Notes: generated by a model not told the origin, from the sequence alone. DNA of 64,000 nucleotides from Halomicrobium zhouii (GCF_900114435.1 NZ_FOZK01000003.1:558001-622000), one strand, 5' to 3'; numbered from the stretch's first letter, positions 51,445 to 59,323 are shown. Made by a program: numbers and translations.

Positions 51445-52532
51445 TGGACGGCGCCGACCCAGCAGTCGTGCGTCGCGCGCTCTCCGACAGAGACCCGCTG
51501 TCGGGTACGGACGGCTTCGCCGGCGAACTGGACGGCGCGCTCGTCCGCGACGTCCTCGGCCGCTATCCGGCGTTCTACGAGCGCGAAGCGGGAGACCCGG
51601 CCGCTTCGGGCGACTGGAGTTTCGACCCGACCGAGTTGACCGACCCGGAGAGCGTTCCCGCTGGACATCGCGTGGACGCGTCCAGGAGCGAGCAGGTGCT
51701 CTCGCTCCCCGACCCATCGCCGTGTCCGGACGACGCAGCAGCCGTCGCGGCGGTCCGCGACGCCGTCTCGGAGAGCGTCGACGCCGTCTCGACGGACGGC
51801 CTCGCGATCGCGTTCTCCGGCGGCCTCGACTCGGCGATTCTGGCCGCCCGACTGGACGCGCCGCTGTACGTCGCCGGGTTCCCGGACAGCCACGACGTCG
51901 AGGCGGCTCGATCCGCAGCCGAACTGCTGGACGCGGACCTGACCGTCGTCGAACTCACCCACGACGACCTCGTGGATGCGGTCCCGCGAATCGCCCGCGC
52001 CACCGGCCGGACCAACGCGATGGACGTCCAGATAGCGCTGGGCCTGTTCCTGGCCGCGGACCGGGCCGCCGGCGACGGGTTCGACCGCCTCGCCGTCGGG
52101 CAGGGCGCCGACGAACTGTTCGGCGGCTACGCGAAGGTCGCCAAAGCGCCCGACGACCCCCGCGTCGACGCCGACACCGTTCGTGGCGCGCGACGCGAGG
52201 TCGTGCTGGGGCTCCCCGACCAGCTGGAACGGGACGTGCTCACGTTACGGGCCGCGGGCGTCGAACCGGTCGCGCCGCTGCTCCACGATTCAGTGGTCGA
52301 GGCGGCACTCGAACTCCCGGGCGACCTGCTCGTTGCCAGTGACGGAACCCGAAAGGTCGCGCTCCGGCGGGCAGCGCGCGAGTGGCTTCCGGACGAAATC
52401 GCCGAGCGCGACAAGAAGGCGGTCCAGTACGGGAGCCTGGTCTCCCGAGAACTGGACCGACTTGCCCGTCAGGCCGGGTTCAAACGCCGGATGGACGACC
52501 ACGTCGGCAAGTACGTGGCGTCGCTGCTGTAG
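51441..52532 (+). CDS. Asparagine synthase-like ATP pyrophosphatase lacking the glutaminase domain
   Basis: 363 residues. The PP-loop AFSGGLDSAILAARL is followed by the synthase-type GQGADELFGGYAKV and the C-terminal HDSVVEAALELPGDLL with KKAVQYGSLV, all of the AsnB synthetase half. The N-terminal Cys-dependent glutaminase of AsnB is absent: there is no N-terminal Cys and only a degenerate 120-residue region. It may use ammonia or another amine, or act in a biosynthetic amidation. It is fused in translation to the PHP gene (four-base overlap), suggesting a joint pathway. Confidence 0.85.
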   Translation: MMDGADPAVVRRALSDRDPLSGTDGFAGELDGALVRDVLGRYPAFYEREAGDPAASGDWSFDPTELTDPESVPAGHRVDASRSEQVLSLPDPSPCPDDAAAVAAVRDAVSESVDAVSTDGLAIAFSGGLDSAILAARLDAPLYVAGFPDSHDVEAARSAAELLDADLTVVELTHDDLVDAVPRIARATGRTNAMDVQIALGLFLAADRAAGDGFDRLAVGQGADELFGGYAKVAKAPDDPRVDADTVRGARREVVLGLPDQLERDVLTLRAAGVEPVAPLLHDSVVEAALELPGDLLVASDGTRKVALRRAAREWLPDEIAERDKKAVQYGSLVSRELDRLARQAGFKRRMDDHVGKYVASLL

Positions 52533-52693
52533 CGAACGGACGGCACGATTGTTGTCCGTGACGGTGTGCCGCCGGCGTCGCGAGGCCGTCACGGGGAGAT
52601 CCTCAGCGCACGCGCTTTCTGGCCCCGTGTTCTTACTTGAAGCTGAGGGCGGGGTGTCGCTGGTCGACCAAGTTTGACATCGCGCACGTTCCA

Positions 52694-52903
52694 TCAAACG
52701 TCGGCGTAGAGCAACACCCTCCCACAGTCGGGACAGAGATGTGCATCGACGTCGTTTTTCTTTGAAACGCCGAGCGTTCCGAGCAATCCACCACTGGATC
52801 GTTCGGTCTTGACGTACGGACTCCAGGCGTCGTTGACGCCAACCTTCATGCCGAAGCTGACCGTCTGGAGGGCGACGTCGCAGTCGGGGCAGTTCCTGTC
52901 CAT
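52694..52903 (-). CDS. Small zinc-ribbon protein, copy A
   Basis: 69 residues. Zinc knuckles MDRNCPDCDVAL and HLCPDCGRVLLYADV frame a conserved middle with LLGTLGV followed by KKNDVDAHL. ATG 52903 is chosen because a TATA element (gtttattgg, about 52923-52935) lies about 25-30 bases upstream and MDRNCPDC begins the zinc site; an upstream TTG is less likely. Its paralogue lies immediately upstream on the same strand (53027-53227). The role is unknown; a nucleic-acid or protein-binding adaptor is possible. Confidence 0.8.
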   Translation of the reverse strand: MDRNCPDCDVALQTVSFGMKVGVNDAWSPYVKTERSSGGLLGTLGVSKKNDVDAHLCPDCGRVLLYADV

Positions 52904-53026
52904 GAACTGCAACCCTCACCTGTTTGCCAATAAACTCCCGAAATCGAGCGTCAGTGACTGCCACAATCGTCACGCCGTCGCTACTCCGTACGACGGCTAC
53001 CGCCACCGCTGTTCGCCTCGCCCGGA

Positions 53027-53227
53027 CTATTCGATGTCCGCGTAGAACCGGAGCAGTCCGCACTCCGGGCACATGAACACCGAGACGTCGCGTCGCTCCT
53101 TCACGCCCAGCGACCCGAGGATACCCTCGCTTCGCTCGGGGAGCTTGACGTTCGGATGGTAGGCGTTACTCATCTGGAAGTCGACCTCGCCCATCTCGAC
53201 GCCGCAGTCGGGACACCGTCGGGGCAT
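53027..53227 (-). CDS. Small zinc-ribbon protein, copy B
   Basis: 66 residues. MPRRCPDCGVEMG and FMCPECGLLRFYADIE form the zinc site; the middle carries ILGSLGV followed by KERRDVSVF, matching copy A. The two copies share spacing, the G-LG-LGV-DV core and the YAD end, so they are a tandem duplication that has diverged. The gap between them is 123 bases. Confidence 0.82.
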   Translation of the reverse strand: MPRRCPDCGVEMGEVDFQMSNAYHPNVKLPERSEGILGSLGVKERRDVSVFMCPECGLLRFYADIE

Positions 53228-53264
53228 GGCTTCGAATTGGGGCCGCGCCGTCTTTTCCCTGGTG

Positions 53265-53747
53265 CTATTGCTGGGCGACAGTCCGGATGGCCCGCCGTCC
53301 GATCTCGGTCACGTCGGACGGGATCTCTTCGCGGTCCGCCAGTTCCGCGTTCGTGACCCACTCCCAGTGATCGGCCGGCTGTTCGCCGGGTTCCGGGTCG
53401 ATGTCACGGTGTGGAGCCTCGGCGTAGTAGATCAGGTCGATATGCTGGTGGCCGATTCCCTCGTCAGTGACGTTGATGTCGGCCAGTTGCACGTGGGTGG
53501 GCTGGGGGAGCGACCGGGTGGTTTCGCTCTCGACGTCGTCCCGGTCGGCGACGAGTTCCACCTCGAAGCCGAGTTCTTCCCGAACCTCGCGGAGGCCGGC
53601 CTCGTGGGGGAGTTCGTCGCGTTCGACGTGGCCGCCCGGGGCGAGCCAGAGCCCGTGCTTGTCGTGTTCGTGCAGGGCGACCGCGTCACCGCTGTCGCTC
53701 GGATGTACGACGTAGACGGTCGCGGTAAAATGGCGCGTCGTCTCCAT
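53265..53747 (-). CDS. NUDIX hydrolase
   Basis: 160 residues. The Nudix box G-x5-E-x7-R-E-x2-E-E is present from GGHVERDELPHE through LREVREELGFE (about residues 38-62). An acidic insert and a C-terminal helix follow. NUDIX enzymes cleave nucleoside diphosphates linked to another group; the substrate cannot be read. Same strand as tfb, 57 bases downstream. Confidence 0.9.
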   Translation of the reverse strand: METTRHFTATVYVVHPSDSGDAVALHEHDKHGLWLAPGGHVERDELPHEAGLREVREELGFEVELVADRDDVESETTRSLPQPTHVQLADINVTDEGIGHQHIDLIYYAEAPHRDIDPEPGEQPADHWEWVTNAELADREEIPSDVTEIGRRAIRTVAQQ

Positions 53748-53804
53748 GCCATCGCCGTGGGCGACGGGGGAGATTGGCGTTTCGGTCTCGCTGAAAAAGT
53801 GTCC

Positions 53805-54785
53805 TCAGACCGCCTGGATGTCCTCTTCCGTCTCGAGCAGCTCGTGGTACCGGTTGCGGATGGTCACTTCCGAGATGTTCGCGACGTCGCTGACCTGGCT
53901 CTGGGTCACCTTCTCGTTGGTGAGCAGCGAGGCGGCGTACACCGCCGCGGCAGCGAGGCCGACGGGGGACTTGCCGGAGTGGACGCCCTCGGCCTTGGCG
54001 TTCTGGAGGAGCTGTCGGGCGCGGCGTTCCACCTCCTCGGAGAGGTCCAGATCGCTGGCGAAGCGGGGGACGTAGCTCTCCGGGTCAGCTGGCTGGATCT
54101 CGAGGCCGAGTTCGCGGATGACGTACCGGTACGTGCGGGCGATCTCGTCTTTCTCCACGCGGGAGACGGCCGTCAACTCGTCGAGCGACCGGGGCGTGCC
54201 CGCCTGTCGCGCGGCGGCGTAGAGCGACGACGTCGCCACGCCCTCGATGGAGCGGCCGGGAAGCAGGTCGTCGTCGAGCGCGCGGCGGTAGATGACGGAG
54301 GCGGTCTCGCGAACGTTCTCGGGCAGGCCGAGGGCGCTCGCCATGCGGTCGATCTCGCCGAGCGCCTGCTTGAGGTTGCGCTCCTTGGAGTCGCGGGTCC
54401 GGAAGCGCTCGTTCCAGGTACGCAGTCGCTGCATCTTCTCGCGCTGGCGCGAGGACAGGGAGTTGCCGTAGGCGTCCTTGTCCTGCCAGCCGATGTTGGT
54501 CGACAGGCCCTTGTCGTGCATCATGTTCGTCGTGGGGGCACCGACGCGAGACTTCTGATCTTTCTCGGCGGCGTCGAAGGCGCGCCACTCCGGCCCGGGG
54601 TCGATCTCGTCCTCGTCGACGACGAGCCCGCAGTCCTCACACACGGTCTCGCCACGCTCCCCGTCCGAAACGAGATTCCCGCTACATTCCGGACAGACCA
54701 TCTGCTCTCCCTGCGTCTCGTCCGCTCGGCTCTCCTCGTCGTCCTCCTCCTCGCTCGTATAACGCCGGATGGTAGTGTCTGTCAT
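53805..54785 (-). CDS. tfb: Transcription initiation factor TFB (TFIIB)
   Basis: 326 residues. The N-terminal zinc ribbon MVCPECSGNLV ... VCEDCGLVV (about 29-55) is followed by the B-finger/reader region (WRAFDAAEKDQKSR) and two cyclin folds (about 120-210 and 225-310) with SSLYAAARQ and AAAVYAASLL. Haloarchaea carry several TFBs; this cannot be placed among the numbered paralogues from sequence alone. The upstream 60 bases contain the palindrome ACTGTACAGT and AT-rich TATA elements. Confidence 0.95.
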   Translation of the reverse strand: MTDTTIRRYTSEEEDDEESRADETQGEQMVCPECSGNLVSDGERGETVCEDCGLVVDEDEIDPGPEWRAFDAAEKDQKSRVGAPTTNMMHDKGLSTNIGWQDKDAYGNSLSSRQREKMQRLRTWNERFRTRDSKERNLKQALGEIDRMASALGLPENVRETASVIYRRALDDDLLPGRSIEGVATSSLYAAARQAGTPRSLDELTAVSRVEKDEIARTYRYVIRELGLEIQPADPESYVPRFASDLDLSEEVERRARQLLQNAKAEGVHSGKSPVGLAAAAVYAASLLTNEKVTQSQVSDVANISEVTIRNRYHELLETEEDIQAV

Positions 54786-54982
54786 TGGTTACTGACTGAC
54801 GGGTCGGACACCCGCAAAACTCACTGTACAGTAGATATATTGTGAGTGTCAGAACTTAAAACCTTTCCCTATCTGTGAAGGCCTGTTTTCGATTCGGAAA
54901 CTCAGGTTTGCGTAACTGTTCATATCGTTTGTTCGCGGCTCGCGTACCGGGCTGTGGGCCGTCGGTTACCACACCCGCGGTA

Positions 54983-55014
54983 TCGAAACGCTTACCGCTG
55001 GGCCAGCGTTTCGA
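54983..55014. promoter_or_regulatory. 10-bp inverted repeat upstream of gatC
   Basis: TCGAAACGCT (54983-54992) and AGCGTTTCGA (55005-55014) are perfect complements, 12 bases apart, ending six bases before the gatC ATG. A TATA-like cttacc falls inside the left arm and spacer, about 28 bases before the start, so the repeat spans the core promoter. It could be an operator, or, if the message starts further upstream, a hairpin in the leader. Confidence 0.6.
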
Positions 55015-55020
55015 AGCGAT

Positions 55021-55299
55021 ATGAGCGACGACGCCGTCGACCCGGAGGACGTCCGCCACGTCGCGGACCTGGCCCGGGTCGACCTCGACGACGAGGAGGT
55101 CGACCGGTTCACCGACCAGTTCGCCGACATCCTCGAATCGTTCGACCGCCTCGACGCGGTCCCAGAAGTCGACCGGGAGGAGGAACTGGCGAACGTGATG
55201 CGACCGGACGAACCGCACGACTGCCTCAGCCAGGAGGAGGCGCTCCGGAACGCGCCCGAGTCCGAGGAGGGCCACTTCAAGGGCCCGAAGGTGTCCTGA
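55021..55299 (+). CDS. gatC: Asp/Glu-tRNA(Asn/Gln) amidotransferase subunit C
   Basis: 92 residues; small stabilising subunit of GatCAB, which amidates misacylated tRNA (in archaea mainly Asp-tRNA(Asn), since Gln uses GatDE). VRHVADLARVDLDDEEVDRF and the C-terminal MRPDEPHDCLSQEEALRNAP and GHFKGPKV are typical. It precedes gatA by two bases, so the pair is coupled; gatB is not adjacent. Confidence 0.93.
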   Translation: MSDDAVDPEDVRHVADLARVDLDDEEVDRFTDQFADILESFDRLDAVPEVDREEELANVMRPDEPHDCLSQEEALRNAPESEEGHFKGPKVS

Positions 55300-55301
55300 C
55301 C

Positions 55302-56636
55302 ATGGCGACGGATCCAGCCGACGCCGTCGACGTGGGCGACGAAACGGACGACGCCACCGACTACAACGGCTACGTCACCACGACGGAGATAGCCGGCGAC
55401 GACGACGGACCGCTCGCCGGGAAGACGATCGCTGTCAAGGACAACATCTCCACCGAGGGCGTCCGGACGACCTGTGGCTCCGCGATGCTGGCGGACTACG
55501 TCCCGCCGTACGACGCCACCGTCGTCGAGCGCCTGAAGCAGGCCGGCGCGACCATCACCGGCAAGACGAACATGGACGAGTTCGGGATGGGCAGCACGAC
55601 CGAGACCTCGGCGTTCGGCCCGACCGACAACCCCGCGGCGCCGGGACACGTCCCCGGAGGGTCCTCCGGTGGGTCGGCCGCCGTCGTCGCCGCCGGTGAC
55701 GCCGACCTCGCGCTGGGGACCGACACCGGTGGGTCGGTCCGGAACCCCGCCGCCTTCTGCGGCGTCGTCGGCATCAAACCGACGTACGGCCTGGTTTCGC
55801 GCTACGGCCTGGTCGCCTACGCCAACAGTCTCGAGCAGATCGGTCCCATCGCCCCCAGCGTCGAGGAGGCCGCCGAACTGCTGGAGGTCGTCGCCGGGCC
55901 CGACCCGAACGACGCGACGACCGAAGACGCGACCGACCACGGCACCGACTACGACTTCGCCGCCGCCGCGGACGGCGACGTCGACGGCCTCTCAATCGGC
56001 GTCCCGACGGAACTGGTCGAACCCGCCGACGAGGCGGTCACCGACTCGTTCTGGTCGGCCATCGACGACCTCGAATCCCAGGGCGCGTCCTACCACGACG
56101 TCGACCTTCCCTCCGTCGAGCACGCCGTCGAGGCCTACTACGTCATCGCGATGTCCGAGGCGTCCTCGAACCTCGCCCGCTTCGACGGCGTCCGCTACGG
56201 CTACTCCAGTGATTCGGACGGGAACTGGAACGAGGCCTTCGCCGAGACGCGCGAGGAGGGCTTCGGCAAGGAGGTCAAGCGCCGCGTCGTCCTCGGCACG
56301 TACGCCCTCTCCGCGGGCTACCACGACAAGTACTACAAGCAGGCCCAGGACGCCCGCGCCTGGGTCAAGCAGGACTTCGACGAGTCCCTCTCGGACGCGG
56401 ACGTGCTCGCCGCGCCGACGATGCCCGTCCCGCCGATGGAGCGGGGCGAGAACCTCGAGGACCCGATGGCGCTGTACCTCGCCGACGCCAACACGACGCC
56501 GGTTAACCTCGCCGACCTGCCCGCCATCTCGGTCCCCATCGAGGAGACCAGCGACGGCCTCCCGGTCGGGATGCAGTTCGTCGGCCCTGCCTTCGGCGAG
56601 AAGGCGATTATCCGCGCCGGCAGCGCACTCGCGTAG
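55302..56636 (+). CDS. gatA: Asp/Glu-tRNA amidotransferase subunit A
   Basis: 444 residues, the amidase subunit releasing ammonia from glutamine. The Ser-cis-Ser-Lys triad fits Lys in IAVKDNIST, the first serine in GGSSGGSAAVVAAG and the nucleophile in LGTDTGGSVRNPA. Further motifs: KTNMDEFGMGSTTE and GIKPTYGLVSRYGL. An N-terminal acidic segment of about 25 residues precedes the domain. ATG 55302 is two bases past gatC. Confidence 0.95.
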   Translation: MATDPADAVDVGDETDDATDYNGYVTTTEIAGDDDGPLAGKTIAVKDNISTEGVRTTCGSAMLADYVPPYDATVVERLKQAGATITGKTNMDEFGMGSTTETSAFGPTDNPAAPGHVPGGSSGGSAAVVAAGDADLALGTDTGGSVRNPAAFCGVVGIKPTYGLVSRYGLVAYANSLEQIGPIAPSVEEAAELLEVVAGPDPNDATTEDATDHGTDYDFAAAADGDVDGLSIGVPTELVEPADEAVTDSFWSAIDDLESQGASYHDVDLPSVEHAVEAYYVIAMSEASSNLARFDGVRYGYSSDSDGNWNEAFAETREEGFGKEVKRRVVLGTYALSAGYHDKYYKQAQDARAWVKQDFDESLSDADVLAAPTMPVPPMERGENLEDPMALYLADANTTPVNLADLPAISVPIEETSDGLPVGMQFVGPAFGEKAIIRAGSALA

Positions 56637-56717
56637 TCCGGTACGGTTTGCAGACGATTCGCCAGACGTTCGTTTCGTTCGACAGTTTTTTCGTTCGCCG
56701 ACGAGTGGCGTCGAACG

Positions 56718-57824
56718 ATGGCCCTGCGTCACCGATCCTCGCTCCGACGTCACCTCCGCCTCGTCGCCCTCCTCGCCGTCCTCGTCGCTTTCGACGTCGT
56801 CGCGGTCGTCGCCGCGTACGTGCTCGGACACCTCTTTTTCGCCGTCATGATGGCGACGCAGTTCAATCCCGACCTGGCTGCCGCGACGCTCGCGATGGAC
56901 GTCGTCCCGCTCGACCTGTTCGTCCTCCTCGGGACGCCCGCCGTCCTGGTCGCCCAGTCCGTGTTCGGCTACCGGAAGACACTGCGTCACGTCGAGACGA
57001 TCGACGCATCGGCTGACGACGCGCCCGTGGACGAAGCGCGGGTCGCCGCGCTCGAAGGACGCGTCACGAAGTTAGCGCACACGGCCAGCATGTCGCCCCC
57101 GAGCGTCTCCGTCGTCCCCGACGAGACGCCGAACAGCTTCGTCGTCAGTCGCCCTGGCAAGCGGACGCTGTTCGTGACGACGGGCCTCCTCGACACATTC
57201 GACGACGACGTCCTCGACGGCGACGAACTCGACGCCATACTGGCCCACGAACTCGCGCACCTCGACAACGGCGACGCGTTCGTGATGACGGCCGCAGCGT
57301 TCCTCCCGACGGCAACGCGCCGAGTCGTCCGCTCGTTCGGAACCGAACTAGGCGACGGATGGTTGAGCGCCAGACTCCGCGGCGAGGACGCCGAGTGGCG
57401 GTGGCGAGACGTGGTTCACGGCTACAATACGCTCAGGAACCTGCTGTTCGTGGTCGTCCTCGTACCGGTCGCGGGCGTCATCTACTTCGCCAGCTCGGGC
57501 TGCTATCGCCTCCTCTCCCGCGTTCGAGAGTACGGGGCCGACGCCGGTGGGGTCGCCATCTGCGGGTCGCCCGCGGCGCTGGCGAGCGCGCTCGAGACCC
57601 TGACCGGAGACCGTCGGCCGGAGGCCGACCTGCGGACTGCGACGCCCGGCATCAGGGAACTGTGTATCCTCCCGTACGCGGTCGGTGAATCCACGAGCCC
57701 CGACGACGGCGACGCGGACCGGTTCGACCGCATCGCCGCCCGCTGGGACCGGTTCTGCGAACGGACCCTTCCGAGTTCCCATCCAGAACCCGACGAACGG
57801 ATCGCCGCGCTCCGGGACCGATAG
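56718..57824 (+). CDS. M48-family (HtpX-like) membrane metalloprotease
   Basis: 368 residues. Two N-terminal transmembrane helices (about 15-40 and 62-85), the zinc motif HELAHLDNGD near residue 177, a third hydrophobic segment (LLFVVVLVPVAGVIYFASSG) and the glutamate-bearing REYGADAGG that supplies the third zinc ligand. The layout matches HtpX/M48 proteases that degrade or trim membrane proteins under stress. It is downstream of gatA with an 81-base gap and probably its own promoter. Confidence 0.9.
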   Translation: MALRHRSSLRRHLRLVALLAVLVAFDVVAVVAAYVLGHLFFAVMMATQFNPDLAAATLAMDVVPLDLFVLLGTPAVLVAQSVFGYRKTLRHVETIDASADDAPVDEARVAALEGRVTKLAHTASMSPPSVSVVPDETPNSFVVSRPGKRTLFVTTGLLDTFDDDVLDGDELDAILAHELAHLDNGDAFVMTAAAFLPTATRRVVRSFGTELGDGWLSARLRGEDAEWRWRDVVHGYNTLRNLLFVVVLVPVAGVIYFASSGCYRLLSRVREYGADAGGVAICGSPAALASALETLTGDRRPEADLRTATPGIRELCILPYAVGESTSPDDGDADRFDRIAARWDRFCERTLPSSHPEPDERIAALRDR

Positions 57825-57918
57825 GCGACACCGGGCTGGTTTCGGAGGCGGCTGTCGGTGGCCGCGAACACTGACGGGGGTCCGAGTCACGCCCTTGCAT
57901 ACCCGACGAAGAAAGACG

Positions 57919-57929
57919 ATTTTTTATAC
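57919..57929 (+). promoter_or_regulatory. TATA box of tRNA-Glu
   Basis: The AT-rich tract gattttttatac lies about 27-37 bases upstream of the tRNA 5' end at 57956, in an otherwise GC-rich neighbourhood. Confidence 0.65.
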
Positions 57930-57955
57930 CCCCAGCCGAACCATTCTATTGCAGC

Positions 57956-58030
57956 GCTCGGTTGGTGTAGTCCGGCCAATCATTTCGGCCTTTCGAGCCG
58001 ATGACCGGGGTTCAAATCCCCGACCGAGCA
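57956..58030 (+). tRNA. tRNA-Glu (anticodon TTC)
   Basis: 75 bases. Acceptor arms GCTCGGT (57956-57962) and ACCGAGC (58023-58029) pair, discriminator A at 58030, no encoded CCA. The anticodon arm TCGGC-CTTTCGA-GCCGA gives TTC (57992-57994), and the T arm contains GGTTCAAATCC. No intron. Two further copies of its 3' 22 bases follow within 280 bases. Confidence 0.95.
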
Positions 58031-58310
58031 TGGATTTTCGAGCGACCAACGGGAGCGAGAAACATCCACGCGCAGGGAGCGGGATTTGAACACGCGAGTC
58101 GCAGCCCGGCCGGCCGAGCGAAGCGAGGCCGCACGCCCGGACCGTCTCGCCTCGGTTCAAATCCCCGACCGAGCATGTTTCTGAGGAACGCAGTGACGAA
58201 GAAACAGCACAGGGAGCGGGATTTGAAGTAGACCAGACGCAGCCCGCGCAGTGAGCGAAGCGAACGAGCAGGAACGTCTGGGCGTGGTTCAAAATATCCC
58301 CGACCGAGCA
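58031..58310 (+). repeat. Two tandem modules ending in copies of the tRNA-Glu 3' end
   Basis: The last 22 bases of tRNA-Glu (58009-58030) recur perfectly at 58154-58175 and with a three-base insertion at 58286-58310. Each copy closes a module of 145 or 135 bases. Both modules contain GGGAGCGGGATTTGAA (58075-58090 and 58212-58227), whose GGGATTTGAA part is the inverse of the T-loop sequence TTCAAATCCC and can pair with it. Inner hairpins: 58111-58131 and 58251-58265 (GAA loops with tandem G.A mismatches) and CCAGACG/CGTCTGG at 58233-58239 / 58275-58281. No protein gene is here. Confidence 0.85.
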
Positions 58311-58332
58311 ATTTCTCTGGTTTAGCGCGCCG

Positions 58333-58656
58333 TCACTCCTCTTCGAACCCGAAGACGCGTCGCAACTCGACCTCGATTTGCTCGGTGAACTCCCGGAGGA
58401 CGTCGTCGAATCGCTCGTCGCTGACGGAGAGGTCGCCGACTCGCTCACGGGGATTCTCGGGAAGTTCGACGCGGAACTCGCCGTCCCCTTCGTAGAACGG
58501 CTCGCTCCCGTCGAGCACCTGTCGGTCGATGGCCCTCAGAAGTGAGGAGTCGTACCGCCCGTGGAAGTGCTGGTAGGCGTCGTGGTAGGCGGTCTGGAGT
58601 TCGTCCATGTAGTGGACGTACTTGTCCTCGAACTTCTCGGGGTCGAAGGTCGTCAT
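58333..58656 (-). CDS. DUF5783-like haloarchaeal protein
   Basis: 107 residues, soluble and acidic, mostly helical: TFDPEKFEDKYVHYMDELQT, AYHDAYQHFHGRYDSSLLRA, and a C-terminal helix REFTEQIEVELRRVFGFEEE. I believe it is the DUF5783 family; function unknown. ATG 58656 is supported by a TATA-like tgtttaca about 25 bases upstream; longer frames upstream are basic and not family-like. It converges on the tRNA-Glu repeat field. Confidence 0.75.
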   Translation of the reverse strand: MTTFDPEKFEDKYVHYMDELQTAYHDAYQHFHGRYDSSLLRAIDRQVLDGSEPFYEGDGEFRVELPENPRERVGDLSVSDERFDDVLREFTEQIEVELRRVFGFEEE

Positions 58657-58786
58657 GGGTCCCCGTTGGTCCGGTGGCCTGTAAACAACCAGCGTTCGGG
58701 ACTCCGTGGTGCTTCGAGACCAGAATACACCATCGACTTCGGTGAGTAGCGCCGGGCGAAAAAAGCGGGGACCTCGGTGACGGCCG

Positions 58787-59143
58787 TTACGCGCCTGCCA
58801 TCCTCCGGCAACTCTCGGCGCAGTCCTGGAGGACGTCGGCACAGACCTGGCAGTGATTCGCATCGTGCTGGCTGCACTCTTCGGCGCAGGCCTCACAGGC
58901 CTCGGCGCAGGTCTCCGCGAGGTCGCTGCTGTAGTCCGACCCGCGAGCCATGAACCGGGCGTGCAGCGACGCGATGTCGGCGACGTCGCGACAGAGGCGG
59001 GCGCACTCCTCCATATCGGCGTCGCCGAGACACTCGTCGGCGCACCACTCGCACACCTCTGTGGCCTCGTTGCAGTTCTCGATACACTCGCGCTGGTCGT
59101 CGTTCAGTCGGTCGATTTTGGAGACCGTCTCTGCCAAGGACAT
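58787..59143 (-). CDS. Four-helix-bundle copper-binding protein (Csp-like)
   Basis: 118 residues with 13 or so cysteines arranged as C-x3-C and C-x2-C pairs along four helices: CIENCNEATEVCEWCADECLG, MEECARLCRDV, TCAEACEACAEECSQH and HCQVCADVLQDCAESC. This is the DUF326 / copper storage protein pattern, in which the cysteines line the bundle core and hold many Cu(I) ions. No signal peptide is seen, so it is a cytosolic (Csp3-type) form. ATG 59143 is chosen because MSLAETVSKI begins the first helix. Confidence 0.88.
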   Translation of the reverse strand: MSLAETVSKIDRLNDDQRECIENCNEATEVCEWCADECLGDADMEECARLCRDVADIASLHARFMARGSDYSSDLAETCAEACEACAEECSQHDANHCQVCADVLQDCAESCRRMAGA

Positions 59144-59323
59144 AGCAGGTCTTCGTTCGGGCGAGAGAGACTTCATCAGACGGCCTGCGTGTTCAGGGTT
59201 ATGTCAACAGGCAATAGATCGGCGGGATCGGACCGCTATTGGGCACCGGTTCGCGAGGTGCTCGGGACCCGTTGTCGTGCGAATGGCGGTAGGCATATAC
59301 CGGGTCCCTGCGACCTGTCGGGC

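Noticed and set aside
54856-55275. 139-codon minus-strand frame upstream of tfb
   Set aside because: It is antisense to gatC and covers the gatC promoter; gatC is clearly recognisable on the plus strand.
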